Source of the DNA: Shimia sp049116215
Lineage (GTDB): Bacteria; Pseudomonadota; Alphaproteobacteria; Rhodobacterales; Rhodobacteraceae
Direction: 5' to 3'
NCBI RefSeq assembly: GCF_049116215.1
Contig: NZ_JAGDZB010000005.1
Span: forward strand, 289,677 to 353,676
DNA length: 64,000 nt
The notes beneath the pieces are model-generated. The model saw only the letters and a program-made list of their open reading frames with translations. It was not told where the DNA came from and ran no database searches. The position numbers and the translations under genes are program-made. Every line of letters begins with the position of its first letter. Position 1 is the first letter of the stretch. This document shows positions 1 through 8,018 of the stretch, one piece after another.

Positions 1-539
1 CGCCACACGTAGGGCATGTGCATATCACCAAAGAGGCGTTCAAACGCTTTGCTCTGGATCAGGTCTGGTGGCTGGTCAGCCCGGGCAATCCGCTGAAGGA
101 TCGCGGGCCGACCAAGTTGGCGCGGCGCATGGCGGCGGCGCGGGAGATCATGGACCATCCGCGCGTGCATATCAGTGATTTTGAGAGCCATGTGGGTACG
201 CGCTTCACCGCAGAGACCATTGCGGTGTTGCAGGACACGTGCCCGCAGGCGCGGTTTGTTTGGCTGATGGGCGCGGACAATCTGGCGCAGTTTCATCGCT
301 GGAAAGACTGGCAGGATATTATGGCACGGGTGCCCGTGGGGGTACTGGCGCGGCCGGGGGACCGGATCGAGGCGCGCACTGCCAAGGCGGCGCAGGTGTT
401 TCGGCGGGCGCAATTACATCCGCGCAACAGTCGCGCGCTGAGTCGTAAGGATGCCCCGGTCTGGGCCTTTGTGAACGTGCCAATGCAAGATATTAGCTCC
501 ACGCAGTTGCGAAAAAACGGCGCTTGGCCAAAGGGTTAA
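1..539 (+). CDS. nadD: nicotinate-nucleotide adenylyltransferase, 5' truncated by window edge
   Basis: NadD adenylylates nicotinate mononucleotide to deamido-NAD in cytoplasmic NAD synthesis. The reading frame is open from base 3 and begins PHVGHVHIT, which is the nucleotidyl-transfer motif (GSFDPxHxGH) minus its first residues, so the true start lies left of the window. Further family signatures are WWLVSPGNPLK, the MGADNLAQFHRWKDW block and the C-terminal ISSTQLR motif that contacts the nucleotide. The GTG at 18 lies inside the motif and is not the start. About 178 residues are visible, of about 195-200 usual for the family. Its upstream neighbours cannot be seen. Confidence 0.93.
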   Translation, partial: PHVGHVHITKEAFKRFALDQVWWLVSPGNPLKDRGPTKLARRMAAAREIMDHPRVHISDFESHVGTRFTAETIAVLQDTCPQARFVWLMGADNLAQFHRWKDWQDIMARVPVGVLARPGDRIEARTAKAAQVFRRAQLHPRNSRALSRKDAPVWAFVNVPMQDISSTQLRKNGAWPKG

Positions 540-855
540 ATCCCAAGTGCTTCACCTGTGAATTTCTGTCGCACCCCGTAAGTCTCTATTAACTCCACAG
601 GTCTAGTTTGACCGAAGAACTAAAGGCGTCTCTGCGTCTTTTGGGTAGCCGAATTTGCGGTTTCCACGTCAAAGCACAGAGACACACACAGAGGTAACGG
701 TTTCTCATCCGGCGCAGCGTCGGCTGGGGGGATAAGGCTTCCGGTCTGCGCAATTGGCAGAGCGGGAGCGCGTAACAGATTGAAACTGCGCCAAAAAGCT
801 GGCGCCTAATCAGGCCCCACCACAGGATGTGGCGACGGTCTGGCCGGAGCGAATA
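540..855. other. intergenic region, no gene seen
   Basis: These 316 bases lie between nadD and the chemoreceptor. I see no convincing reading frame. A loose imperfect inverted repeat (GTCTCTGCG near 630 and CACAGAGAC near 676) could form a long-looped stem. It must contain the chemoreceptor promoter, but no clear -35/-10 pair stands out. A riboswitch was considered, but no known consensus could be matched. Confidence 0.4.
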
Positions 856-2586
856 ATGACTGGTGAAAAGAAGCGGTCTTTGGGGCTGTCGATCATGGGG
901 CGGCTGTTGTTGCCTATCGTGGCCTGTATTTTGGTGGCCTTCATTGCCACCACGGTGTTTTGGGTGACCAAGCAGAGCAATACGCTGATCAAGGCGTTTG
1001 AGAGCGAATTGGCGCTGTCACAGACCTTTGTGGCGCCACCGGTGGCCGCCGCCGTGTGGGATTTCAACACCGATGGCGCTGCGGGCGCAATCGCTGGCGT
1101 GACCCAAATGGAAAACGCTTTGTTTGCCAAAGTGTTCGTGGACGGTGAGCTGTTTGCCAAAGTGGCGGTAGAAGGCGCGGATGAGACCGGCTGGGAAGAC
1201 GGCGTTGCCGAGATCCTGGCGATGGACGCTGCTGAGGCGCGGTTTGAGGCCAACCATGTGGCTTACGTGAAATTCCCGATCCATCACACCGATGGCACGG
1301 TGGTCGCGGAAATGGTCATGGGGTTTTATGACGGTGTGATCGCTGCGGTGGTCAATCAGCTTTATATGCAGTCGTTGATTGCTGTGGCTGTCATTTGCCT
1401 GGTGATGTCGGCAATTGTGTATTTCTCCGCCGCCGGTGTGACCCGGCCGCTGGCGCGGATTGTAGCGCGCATTACGGCTTTGCGGGAGGGTGACACAGCC
1501 AGTGGGGTGCCGTCCACCGAGCGCAAGGACGAGTTGGGCCGCCTGGCGCGGGCCGTTCGGGAGTTTGTGGAGACCATCAAAGCCAACAAATCGATGGAAG
1601 ACCAGGCCAAGGCGGCCGCGCGTGAGCAGTCTGAAGTTGTGAATGAGCTGGCGGACGGGTTGAACCATCTTGCGCAGGGGCAGTTGAGCCACCGCATCAC
1701 CGCCGAATTCAGCAGCGATTATGAAATGCTGCGGGCGGACTTTAACAAGACCGCTGAGGCGCTGGATGATGTAATTGGCCGTGTGCTGGGCACAATTTCG
1801 CAGATCGAAGGTGAGACCGGCGAGATGGCGGAGGGCACACAAAACCTGGCGAAGCGCACCGAAGCACAGGCCGCTACGCTTGAAGAGACTGCCGCCGCGA
1901 TTGGCTCGATCACCGATGGGGTGCAAACGGCGTCTGATCAAACCAAGTCGGTTGAGAACACCGTGGATGCAACCAAGTCGGAAGCGTTGCGCGGTGGCGA
2001 GATTGTGAAATCTGCTGTGGAAGCGATGCAGGACATCAAAGACAGCGCTGGCAAGATCAGCGAGATCAACCGCGTGATTGAGGATATTTCCTTCCAGACC
2101 AATCTGCTGGCGTTGAATGCCGGGGTTGAGGCGGCGCGGGCTGGCGACAGCGGACGCGGCTTTGCGGTTGTGGCCTCTGAAGTGCGCTCATTGGCGCTGA
2201 GATCCGCGACAAGTGCACATGAAATCAAAGAGTTGATTGATACCTCCTCTGATCAGGTCGAGGTGGGCGTGGACCTGGTTGATCAGGCCGGCAAGGCGAT
2301 CGAAGGCATCATCACCAAAATCCAGGACGTGAGCCGGTTGGCGGTGCAGATTGCAGACAGCTCCCGTGATCAGGCCACCGCGATCACCGAGATCAACTCC
2401 GGTGTGATGGATCTGGACCGGGTGACGCAACAAAACGCCAGCCTGGTGGACCGCTCCAGCGCGCAGGGGCGCGCCTTGCAGGAAGCGGCCCGCGAATTGG
2501 CGGAACTGGTTGGCAACTTCCGTCCATCTTCGGTCGGCGACACGTCCAGCGAGCATTCTGAAGCGGAATACCGTCAGTCAGCCTGA
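856..2586 (+). CDS. methyl-accepting chemotaxis protein
   Basis: This is a transmembrane chemoreceptor of about 576 residues that would signal to CheA/CheW. In order it has a membrane segment (about residues 16-37), a periplasmic sensor region (about 40-172), a second membrane segment (173-194), a HAMP domain (about 195-250), a further HAMP-like helical linker (about 265-320) and a coiled-coil signalling domain. The hairpin tip at about 411-446 carries the highly conserved FQTNLLALNAGVEAARAG block. I chose ATG 856 because GGAG at 846-849 is well spaced. The upstream in-frame GTG at 829 lacks a ribosome site. The ligand is unknown, and no che genes are adjacent, so it is an orphan receptor here. 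Confidence 0.93.
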   Translation: MTGEKKRSLGLSIMGRLLLPIVACILVAFIATTVFWVTKQSNTLIKAFESELALSQTFVAPPVAAAVWDFNTDGAAGAIAGVTQMENALFAKVFVDGELFAKVAVEGADETGWEDGVAEILAMDAAEARFEANHVAYVKFPIHHTDGTVVAEMVMGFYDGVIAAVVNQLYMQSLIAVAVICLVMSAIVYFSAAGVTRPLARIVARITALREGDTASGVPSTERKDELGRLARAVREFVETIKANKSMEDQAKAAAREQSEVVNELADGLNHLAQGQLSHRITAEFSSDYEMLRADFNKTAEALDDVIGRVLGTISQIEGETGEMAEGTQNLAKRTEAQAATLEETAAAIGSITDGVQTASDQTKSVENTVDATKSEALRGGEIVKSAVEAMQDIKDSAGKISEINRVIEDISFQTNLLALNAGVEAARAGDSGRGFAVVASEVRSLALRSATSAHEIKELIDTSSDQVEVGVDLVDQAGKAIEGIITKIQDVSRLAVQIADSSRDQATAITEINSGVMDLDRVTQQNASLVDRSSAQGRALQEAARELAELVGNFRPSSVGDTSSEHSEAEYRQSA

Positions 2587-2611
2587 CAAAACGGTGGCAA
2601 AGATTGAGAGG

Positions 2612-2650
2612 GGCCGGTGCGCAAAAAAGGCGCGCCGGCCTTTGTCGTTT
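2612..2650 (+). terminator. rho-independent terminator of the chemoreceptor gene
   Basis: An 11-bp stem (2612-2622 with 2630-2640, one G-U pair) encloses the loop AAAAAAG. It is followed by TTTGTCGTTTT, 25 bases after the stop codon. Confidence 0.8.
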
Positions 2651-2743
2651 TGACACTGTGAAATCGAACGTCCTTCACGAGGGCTTTACCGAATCCCATC
2701 AGGATGACTCTACCGGGGGGTGGTGTCAGAGAAAGGACTTGCG

Positions 2744-2869
2744 ATGCAAAAACGCGCGATGATGTTTGTGACGCTGACCGTTTTGGCGGTCTCTGCGATG
2801 GCGGCAACCGGATCAGCCGAGAAAGGTTTTGCGGTTTCAGGCAGCCTTGGTTTTCTGAGCAGCCGTTAA
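2744..2869 (+). CDS. small exported protein, 41 aa, possibly a truncated beta-barrel gene
   Basis: An ATG at 2744 follows AAAGGA (about 8 bases upstream) and encodes 41 residues. A basic start (MQKR), a hydrophobic core and an Ala-rich end make a plausible Sec signal peptide, with cleavage near SA/EK around residue 25. That would leave only about 16 residues (EKGFAVSGSLGFLSSR). This mature stub resembles the first strand of small outer-membrane barrel proteins, so the gene may be a remnant cut short by the TAA at 2867. It ends 16 bases before the convergent glycanase stop. It could be a genuine micro-protein; function unknown. Confidence 0.4.
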   Translation: MQKRAMMFVTLTVLAVSAMAATGSAEKGFAVSGSLGFLSSR

Positions 2870-2884
2870 CAAAAGGAGCCCTAG

Positions 2885-3673
2885 TCAGGGCCTCTGACGG
2901 GGCGGTGTTTCGGTCTGTGACAGCCCTGCGGTGAGAGACTCCAGGGGGGAAAACCGCATGTCGCCGACATAGGCCTGAGCGGTTGTGTTGTCCGGTGTTA
3001 GGCCGGCCCAAGACTGCACGGTTTTGTCAACGGCCCAAAGGTTGGCAAAGAGAAACCCAGGTTCTTTGGGCAAGGCGGCGGCGTCCTTGGTCACCTCAAA
3101 AATCATGCGATCTTCGACAAACCAGCGCAACCGGTCCGGATGCCATTCAAACGCGTAGCGGCGCGGTTTGTCAGCGGCGTCAAATCCAAGAGCAACTTTA
3201 TGGGCGGTAAGCTGGCCATCGACAAACCACGCAACTTGCATTTTTGTGGTGTCTTTTCCCAAAAACTCGATGTCGATCTCGTCATGCCGGGTGCCATAAT
3301 GCGGGCCGGTGTAGGTAAAGAAACCTGTTACGAGACCGGGGCCTTTGGCCGGGTGCAAGATTGCTTCATAGCGACCATAGTGCGTGCGGGTTTCTCGGCG
3401 AATGGAGGCGCCCAGGAAGCGGTTTTCGGCGGCGGTTTGCGGGGTCAGGGAAAGATGCAGCCCGTGATCAAAGCGCAGATTGTCCCGGCTCCAGTCCGTG
3501 TCAAACGCGGGATGGCTGAAGGTGTAGTGCGCCACCTGCCAGCCACGGGCAGGCGGCTGATCAAACCGCTCTGAAAATCCGTTGATTGGATCTGCGGCAC
3601 CAACGCTGCCCATGGTCAGAGCCATGGCCAAGCCAAGACGCAGACGGTGTCTGCCCTCGAGTATCCCACGCAT
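2885..3673 (-). CDS. GH16 family endo-beta-glucanase, ExoK-like, exported
   Basis: This is a glycoside hydrolase family 16 enzyme of 262 residues. An N-terminal signal peptide (LGLAMALTMGSVGAA) indicates export. The catalytic signature HDEIDIEFLG gives nucleophile E132, assisting D134 and acid/base E136, the arrangement of beta-1,3-1,4-glucanases and rhizobial ExoK. Members trim or release beta-glucans and succinoglycan. In this cluster the likely role is to cut the polymer made by the nearby GT2 synthase, controlling chain length or release; that is inference. The start at 3673 follows GGTGGGGG. The exact linkage specificity cannot be read from sequence. Confidence 0.88.
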   Translation of the reverse strand: MRGILEGRHRLRLGLAMALTMGSVGAADPINGFSERFDQPPARGWQVAHYTFSHPAFDTDWSRDNLRFDHGLHLSLTPQTAAENRFLGASIRRETRTHYGRYEAILHPAKGPGLVTGFFTYTGPHYGTRHDEIDIEFLGKDTTKMQVAWFVDGQLTAHKVALGFDAADKPRRYAFEWHPDRLRWFVEDRMIFEVTKDAAALPKEPGFLFANLWAVDKTVQSWAGLTPDNTTAQAYVGDMRFSPLESLTAGLSQTETPPRQRP

Positions 3674-3825
3674 CAGGCCCCCACCCGATTAAGGTTAATG
3701 GATCATGTCCTTAACTTTGAGGGCATCAGGGAGGGCAGGGGCGCAAGGCAAAACGCATGTGATGGTTAACGCGCGCTTTGGTTAATACCTATGGCAGGGT
3801 GGTCAAAAAAGGCGAGGTGGCCGGC

Positions 3826-4359
3826 TCAGGGGCAGGTCTTGGCCTGAATTTCTACGCGACGGTTGTGCACCGAGGTGCTTTCCAACCCGGCAAGAGGGCG
3901 CGCCTCCCCCTCAGAGTCCACCTCGCGAATGCGGGACGGGTCCTTGAGGCCTTCGCGCAGGGCCGCGGCCACAGCTTGCGCCCGTTTGAGCGCCAGAGCC
4001 TTGTTGGCGGCGTCGCCGCCACTGCTGTCAGAATGCCCTATCAAGCGCAGGCAAGCCGGTTGCAGCACGGAGGTGTCCAACACCGAGACCAGGACCGCGA
4101 GCTGCACTTGCGCGTCCGCACTGAGGCTGGCGCCGCCTTGTGTAAAGAAGATGTGGCTTTCCTGGATTTCGCCGGATAGCGCGTTGGGTGCGCTGTCTGA
4201 TGCGGGTGTCAGGGACGCTTTACAGCGTGCAGGTGTGACCCCATATTGTCGCATCGCCTGGGCACAAAGGGCCGCATCGTCCAAGGCGAGGCTTGTGGTG
4301 GCTGGTCCAAAAAGAGCCAGAATCAAGATCCCCAAACCGGGCAGGCGACACATAAACAT
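3826..4359 (-). CDS. OmpA-family peptidoglycan-binding protein
   Basis: An exported protein of 177 residues. The start at 4359 is chosen for AGGAG about 7 bases upstream and for the classical signal peptide it gives (MFMCRLPGLGILILALFG...). Longer in-frame starts would bury that signal. The C-terminal half is an OmpA-like domain with the peptidoglycan-binding Asp in GHSDSSGG and the Arg pair in HNRRVEI. There is no N-terminal barrel, and Cys residues are present in the linker. The likely location is the periplasm or outer membrane, tethering the envelope to the wall. It lies between the GH16 gene and the divergent acyltransferase, so it may anchor the polysaccharide machinery (inference). Confidence 0.85.
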   Translation of the reverse strand: MFMCRLPGLGILILALFGPATTSLALDDAALCAQAMRQYGVTPARCKASLTPASDSAPNALSGEIQESHIFFTQGGASLSADAQVQLAVLVSVLDTSVLQPACLRLIGHSDSSGGDAANKALALKRAQAVAAALREGLKDPSRIREVDSEGEARPLAGLESTSVHNRRVEIQAKTCP

Positions 4360-4503
4360 AACAACACTCCTAACCGCTTCAGGGTAAGAACAAACTCTTG
4401 CGAAGTGGTAAATGAGAGTAGAACAAAATAAAAACAAATGCGGCGTTGTTCACTTTTTGTTCATATTTGCCAGCGACACTGTTTGACGTTGTTTGTTTGG
4501 TAA

Positions 4504-5655
4504 ATGGTGAACTGCATGGTTGCAGACGGTCCTGAGACGGGGCGGCAGATCTGGATTGACGCTTTGCGATTGTTTGCAGGCGTGTCCATGGTGGGGCTGC
4601 ATGTGACGGCGGATGCTCACGGGCAACCGTTCCCGGATGCGGACCCGGCGGCGCGCTTGGCGCCTATGGTGCTACGCGCGCTGTTGTACACGGCGCGGAC
4701 AGAACTTTTCTTGATGATTTCGATCCTGCTGTTGTTGATGGCGCTGGCTCGGCGCCCGCGCAGCTACGGTTCGGTTTTGCGCGAACAGGCCCGCAGGCTG
4801 CTGATTCCGTTTGTTTTTTGGACTGCGGTCTATGCGGTTTACAATCTCTTGAAAGCCCTTGCTTTTGGCTATGAAACGCAGGTTTTGGCCGCGCTAAGCT
4901 CACCGGTGACCTGGGGCGGGTATCTGCTGTTGGGGGATGTGAAATATCACATGCATTTTATCCCGACGCTGTTTGCTTTGCTGGTGTTTTTTCCGCTGTT
5001 CCGGCTGGCCGAGCACTGGCCACTTCTGGGGCTGACAGTGGTGCTTGGCTTGGTGCTGAAACAGGTCTTGGATCCGGTGATGTACAAGATGTTTTGGGGC
5101 ACGGAGGCACTTGGCTACGTGGTGCGGGGCCTTAAGGTGGTGAGTTACCTTGGGTATGGCATGGCGACGGGCGCGGTGCTTGGGTTGTGGCGGCGCACCA
5201 CGGTGGTGCAGCGAGAGACCTGGCTTGGACCCATCGTGGTGGTTGCGCTGGCGCTGTTCACACTCAAGTTCATGGCAACGGCAGAAGTGGTGGCAACAGG
5301 ACGCTGGGTGTTTGACAACCCGTTTTCGTATTGGGCGGACTACTTGATGCCGGTGGCACTGCTGCTGCTGTGTTTAAGTCTGGCGCATAAGGCCTGGCCA
5401 GCGTGGATATCGCGTGCGTCCAAGTATGCCTTTGGGCTTTACCTGTGCCACCCGATTTTTCTCGACCTTGCAGAGATGGCCCTGGCGGGACGTACAGTTT
5501 CCCCCAGCCAATCCATTGCGCTTGAATTTCTGTGGACCCTGCCGATGACTGGGCTTTTTGTGGTGGCGCTGAGCCGCCATCGGATGACCGCCTGGACGGT
5601 GGGGCTTGGCCCGTTGCCGTATTTGCCTCTGCTGTGGAACGGGCAAAAAGCCTGA
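4504..5655 (+). CDS. acyltransferase family 3 (membrane O-acyltransferase)
   Basis: An integral membrane protein of 383 residues with about ten hydrophobic segments, matching the Acyltransferase_3 family that adds acetyl, succinyl or similar groups to sugars. The family N-terminal signature WIDALRLFAGVSMVGLHVT contains the conserved His, and YAFGLYLCHPIFLDL matches the late conserved block. The start is uncertain: ATG 4504 and ATG 4516 are both possible and neither has a strong ribosome site. The upstream 140 bases, divergent from the OmpA-like gene, are AT-rich. It begins the plus-strand run of the polysaccharide cluster and probably decorates the polymer or a lipid-linked precursor. Confidence 0.85.
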   Translation: MVNCMVADGPETGRQIWIDALRLFAGVSMVGLHVTADAHGQPFPDADPAARLAPMVLRALLYTARTELFLMISILLLLMALARRPRSYGSVLREQARRLLIPFVFWTAVYAVYNLLKALAFGYETQVLAALSSPVTWGGYLLLGDVKYHMHFIPTLFALLVFFPLFRLAEHWPLLGLTVVLGLVLKQVLDPVMYKMFWGTEALGYVVRGLKVVSYLGYGMATGAVLGLWRRTTVVQRETWLGPIVVVALALFTLKFMATAEVVATGRWVFDNPFSYWADYLMPVALLLLCLSLAHKAWPAWISRASKYAFGLYLCHPIFLDLAEMALAGRTVSPSQSIALEFLWTLPMTGLFVVALSRHRMTAWTVGLGPLPYLPLLWNGQKA

Positions 5656-5682
5656 GCCCGCCTTTTGATCAAGGAGACCCAT

Positions 5683-7194
5683 ATGCTTACCAATTCAGAA
5701 GATGTCGGCATGATTTCAATCCTGAAGATCGCAACCACGCGGCTGACGTCGGCGGATTATGTCACGCTCAAATCGGCTGAAGCCCGTTGTTTGGCCCGCG
5801 GGCGCTCTGCGATGTTGGTGGATTTGAGCGCGGTGCGCCGCGTGGCCCGTTCCGGATTGGCCGCCTTGGTGGAGTTTCAAAGTGAGGCCCCGCCAGGCAT
5901 GGCCGTGGGGTTTTATGGCGCCCGCGAGCGGGTAGAAAATGACATTGCCCGCTGCGCGCTGTCCTCACTGTTGACGCTGTTCAAATCGCGCAAAGATGCG
6001 CTTGTGGCCCCGCGCTTTCGCGCTCGGCAATTGGCCGGGGTGAAAGCGGTGCTCCTTGTGGCGGGCAGCGGCAGCCGGATGGCCCCGCTGAGCGCGCGCA
6101 CGCCCAAGCCGCTTTTGGATTTTCTCGGGCGGCCGGTGCTGGACCATGTGATGCGGCATTTGTCCGGCTTTGGCATCCGCGATTTTATCCTGAACCCCGG
6201 TCATCTTGCGCCGCAGATTCACGCGCTTGTGCGCAGCTCCCCTTTGCGCAGCGTGCAGTTTCTCAATGAAGGGCAATGGCAAGGCGATCTGTGGCAAGCG
6301 GCCCCGCTTGGGTCGGCCAGCACCTTGCGCCAGTTGCACCATAATCATAACGCTTTTGATCAGGACTTTTTGGTTTTTTGCGGCGACGCGGTCACAGATA
6401 TAGATGTGGCGGCCCTGATGGAGCAGCACCGGGCCAGCGGTGCGGATGTGACCATTGCCGCGCAAAACGTACCACCGGATCAAGTGCATAAATACGGGAT
6501 CATTGACGCAGATCGCGCCGGACGTATCCGCCGTTTTGTCGAAAAGCCCAGCTTACCGCATGCCCCGTCGCGGCTGGCAAGCTGCGGGATCTATGTAGTG
6601 TCGCCGCGCGCGCTGTCTCATGTTGCATCGCGCCCGGCGCAAGACATCGCCCAGCATCTTTTGCCAGCGCTGCTCGCGGCGGGGCGGCATATGCAGGTGT
6701 ATGACGCGGCCTTCAATTGGGTCGATATGGGATGCCCACAGGATTACTTTGCAGGTCTGTCACGGGGGCTGCGCGGCTTGATCCCTGGTGTAATGCCTCT
6801 TGGGCACTTGGTGCGCCGCCATGTGTGGGCGGCGGATGGCGCAGATGTCTCACCGCGCGCAGTGATTGTCGGGCCTGCCTTCATTGGGGCGGATGCGGTA
6901 GTCGAAGCGGGTGCAAAATTGGAGGGGCCAGTGGTGGTTGGTGCTGGTGCGCGGGTGTGTGGCCGCAGCTTGGTCCGCCGCTCTGTGATCGGCAACCACA
7001 CAAGGATAGGCGCGGGTACATGGGTTGACGACATGATTGTCGCCCCGGAGTGGGCGCTGGATCATCGGTTTGCGCAGAGCCATTTGCAATCGCTGACCCC
7101 GCTGGAAGGGGTGGCGGCAGAGGCTGTTCTCCCCGAGGAGATACTGGCATCGCCGTTGATGGACATGCCAAAGCGCCGGGGAGGCACAGGATGA
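5683..7194 (+). CDS. STAS domain fused to sugar-1-phosphate nucleotidyltransferase with beta-helix
   Basis: A 503-residue fusion. Residues 1 to about 105 look like a STAS/anti-sigma-antagonist fold (AMLVDLSAVRRVARSGLAAL). From about residue 120 it is an NTP_transferase: the P-loop-like signature VAGSGSRMAPLS, then TPKPLLDFLGRPVLDHV, with a conserved VFCGDAVTDID metal region and VEKP. Residues about 375-450 carry hexapeptide repeats typical of a left-handed beta-helix. The C-terminal parts resemble GlmU/ManC/RfbA-type pyrophosphorylases that make NDP-sugars. ATG 5683 follows AAGGAG by about 7 bases. It ends in an ATGA overlap with the next gene. Supplying activated sugar for the GT2 synthase is inference. 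The STAS fusion is unusual. Confidence 0.8.
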   Translation: MLTNSEDVGMISILKIATTRLTSADYVTLKSAEARCLARGRSAMLVDLSAVRRVARSGLAALVEFQSEAPPGMAVGFYGARERVENDIARCALSSLLTLFKSRKDALVAPRFRARQLAGVKAVLLVAGSGSRMAPLSARTPKPLLDFLGRPVLDHVMRHLSGFGIRDFILNPGHLAPQIHALVRSSPLRSVQFLNEGQWQGDLWQAAPLGSASTLRQLHHNHNAFDQDFLVFCGDAVTDIDVAALMEQHRASGADVTIAAQNVPPDQVHKYGIIDADRAGRIRRFVEKPSLPHAPSRLASCGIYVVSPRALSHVASRPAQDIAQHLLPALLAAGRHMQVYDAAFNWVDMGCPQDYFAGLSRGLRGLIPGVMPLGHLVRRHVWAADGADVSPRAVIVGPAFIGADAVVEAGAKLEGPVVVGAGARVCGRSLVRRSVIGNHTRIGAGTWVDDMIVAPEWALDHRFAQSHLQSLTPLEGVAAEAVLPEEILASPLMDMPKRRGGTG

Positions 7195-7988
7195 CCGTTT
7201 GGTGGCGCCGCCTGTGGTGTTCTCTGCTGGGCGGGAGTTTTCTCATGCTTGGGACCGCACTGCAGGCTGACATGTCGGGGGCGGCGGTGTCTGTGCGGGA
7301 CCGGTTCTGGATCTTGTGGGAACGTGTCGATTTTGTTGGGCACCATTGCCCAGGAGGAGCGCAATGTGAGACACGGCGCAGCTTCTCCAGCCGCCCGTTG
7401 GACACCAGCAACACCGGTTTTATTTATCGGCTCTTTGGCCTGCGTGATGGTGCCGGCCGGACAGGCTCTCTGCCGCGTGATCACCCCGATGCGCCAGTGA
7501 TATGCCAGAAAAATCAGCCGGTCCTTGCGCTTAAATTTGACCCGCGTGCTCTGCCGCGATCGGAGAAAGGTGAGGTTTTGCGCGGCATCAGCCAGCTGCA
7601 TCTAGATCTGACGACGCTAAAACCGCCGCCGGGATTTGATGCCAGGTTTGGAGCGCGCTTGCATAAGGCTTTTGTGGCGCGGTTAACCGAGGCGGGCCTT
7701 CAGGTGGTTCCCAAAGATCAGCTGCATCTGGTGCCAGGGCAACCAACGCTCAACCTGTATTTCTCGTTCTCCGATCCGGATGACCTGTGCAGATACGAGT
7801 ATTCGGTTTTTGCAAGCCTGACCCAGGAGGTGCTGTTGACGCGAGATCTGCGGATCAAAGTGGCGGCCGGCGTTTGGTCTCATTCCACCGGGTCCACAGC
7901 CAAGGGTCATCAGGGGAGCGAAGCGGACGCCATACTGCGCGTGCTGGAGGCATTTATACGCGATCATCGGCAAGCAAATGCGCGCTGA
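7191..7988 (+). CDS. exported protein of unknown function in polysaccharide cluster
   Basis: A 265-residue protein starting at ATG 7191, which overlaps the preceding stop (ATGA), so translation is probably coupled. A basic N-terminus and hydrophobic core (WCSLLGGSFLMLGTALQA) form a signal peptide, implying a periplasmic location. Four Cys residues (HHCPGGAQC, ICQKN, DLCRYEY) could form disulfides. I recognise no catalytic motif. Longer in-frame extensions upstream overlap the nucleotidyltransferase and are rejected. Conserved-looking sequence and tight packing before the GT2 gene suggest an accessory role in polymer export or assembly. Confidence 0.7.
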   Translation: MTVWWRRLWCSLLGGSFLMLGTALQADMSGAAVSVRDRFWILWERVDFVGHHCPGGAQCETRRSFSSRPLDTSNTGFIYRLFGLRDGAGRTGSLPRDHPDAPVICQKNQPVLALKFDPRALPRSEKGEVLRGISQLHLDLTTLKPPPGFDARFGARLHKAFVARLTEAGLQVVPKDQLHLVPGQPTLNLYFSFSDPDDLCRYEYSVFASLTQEVLLTRDLRIKVAAGVWSHSTGSTAKGHQGSEADAILRVLEAFIRDHRQANAR

Positions 7989-8018
7989 AATGGAGAGGCA
8001 GCTGGAGAGTGAACCGCA

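Noticed and set aside
540..855. Possible riboswitch upstream of the chemoreceptor
   Set aside because: No match to a c-di-GMP or other riboswitch core; only a loose long-range stem.
1018..1941. Long minus-strand open frame (307 codons) opposite the chemoreceptor
   Set aside because: It is a shadow of the chemoreceptor: His/Arg-rich translation, no ribosome site, no domain.
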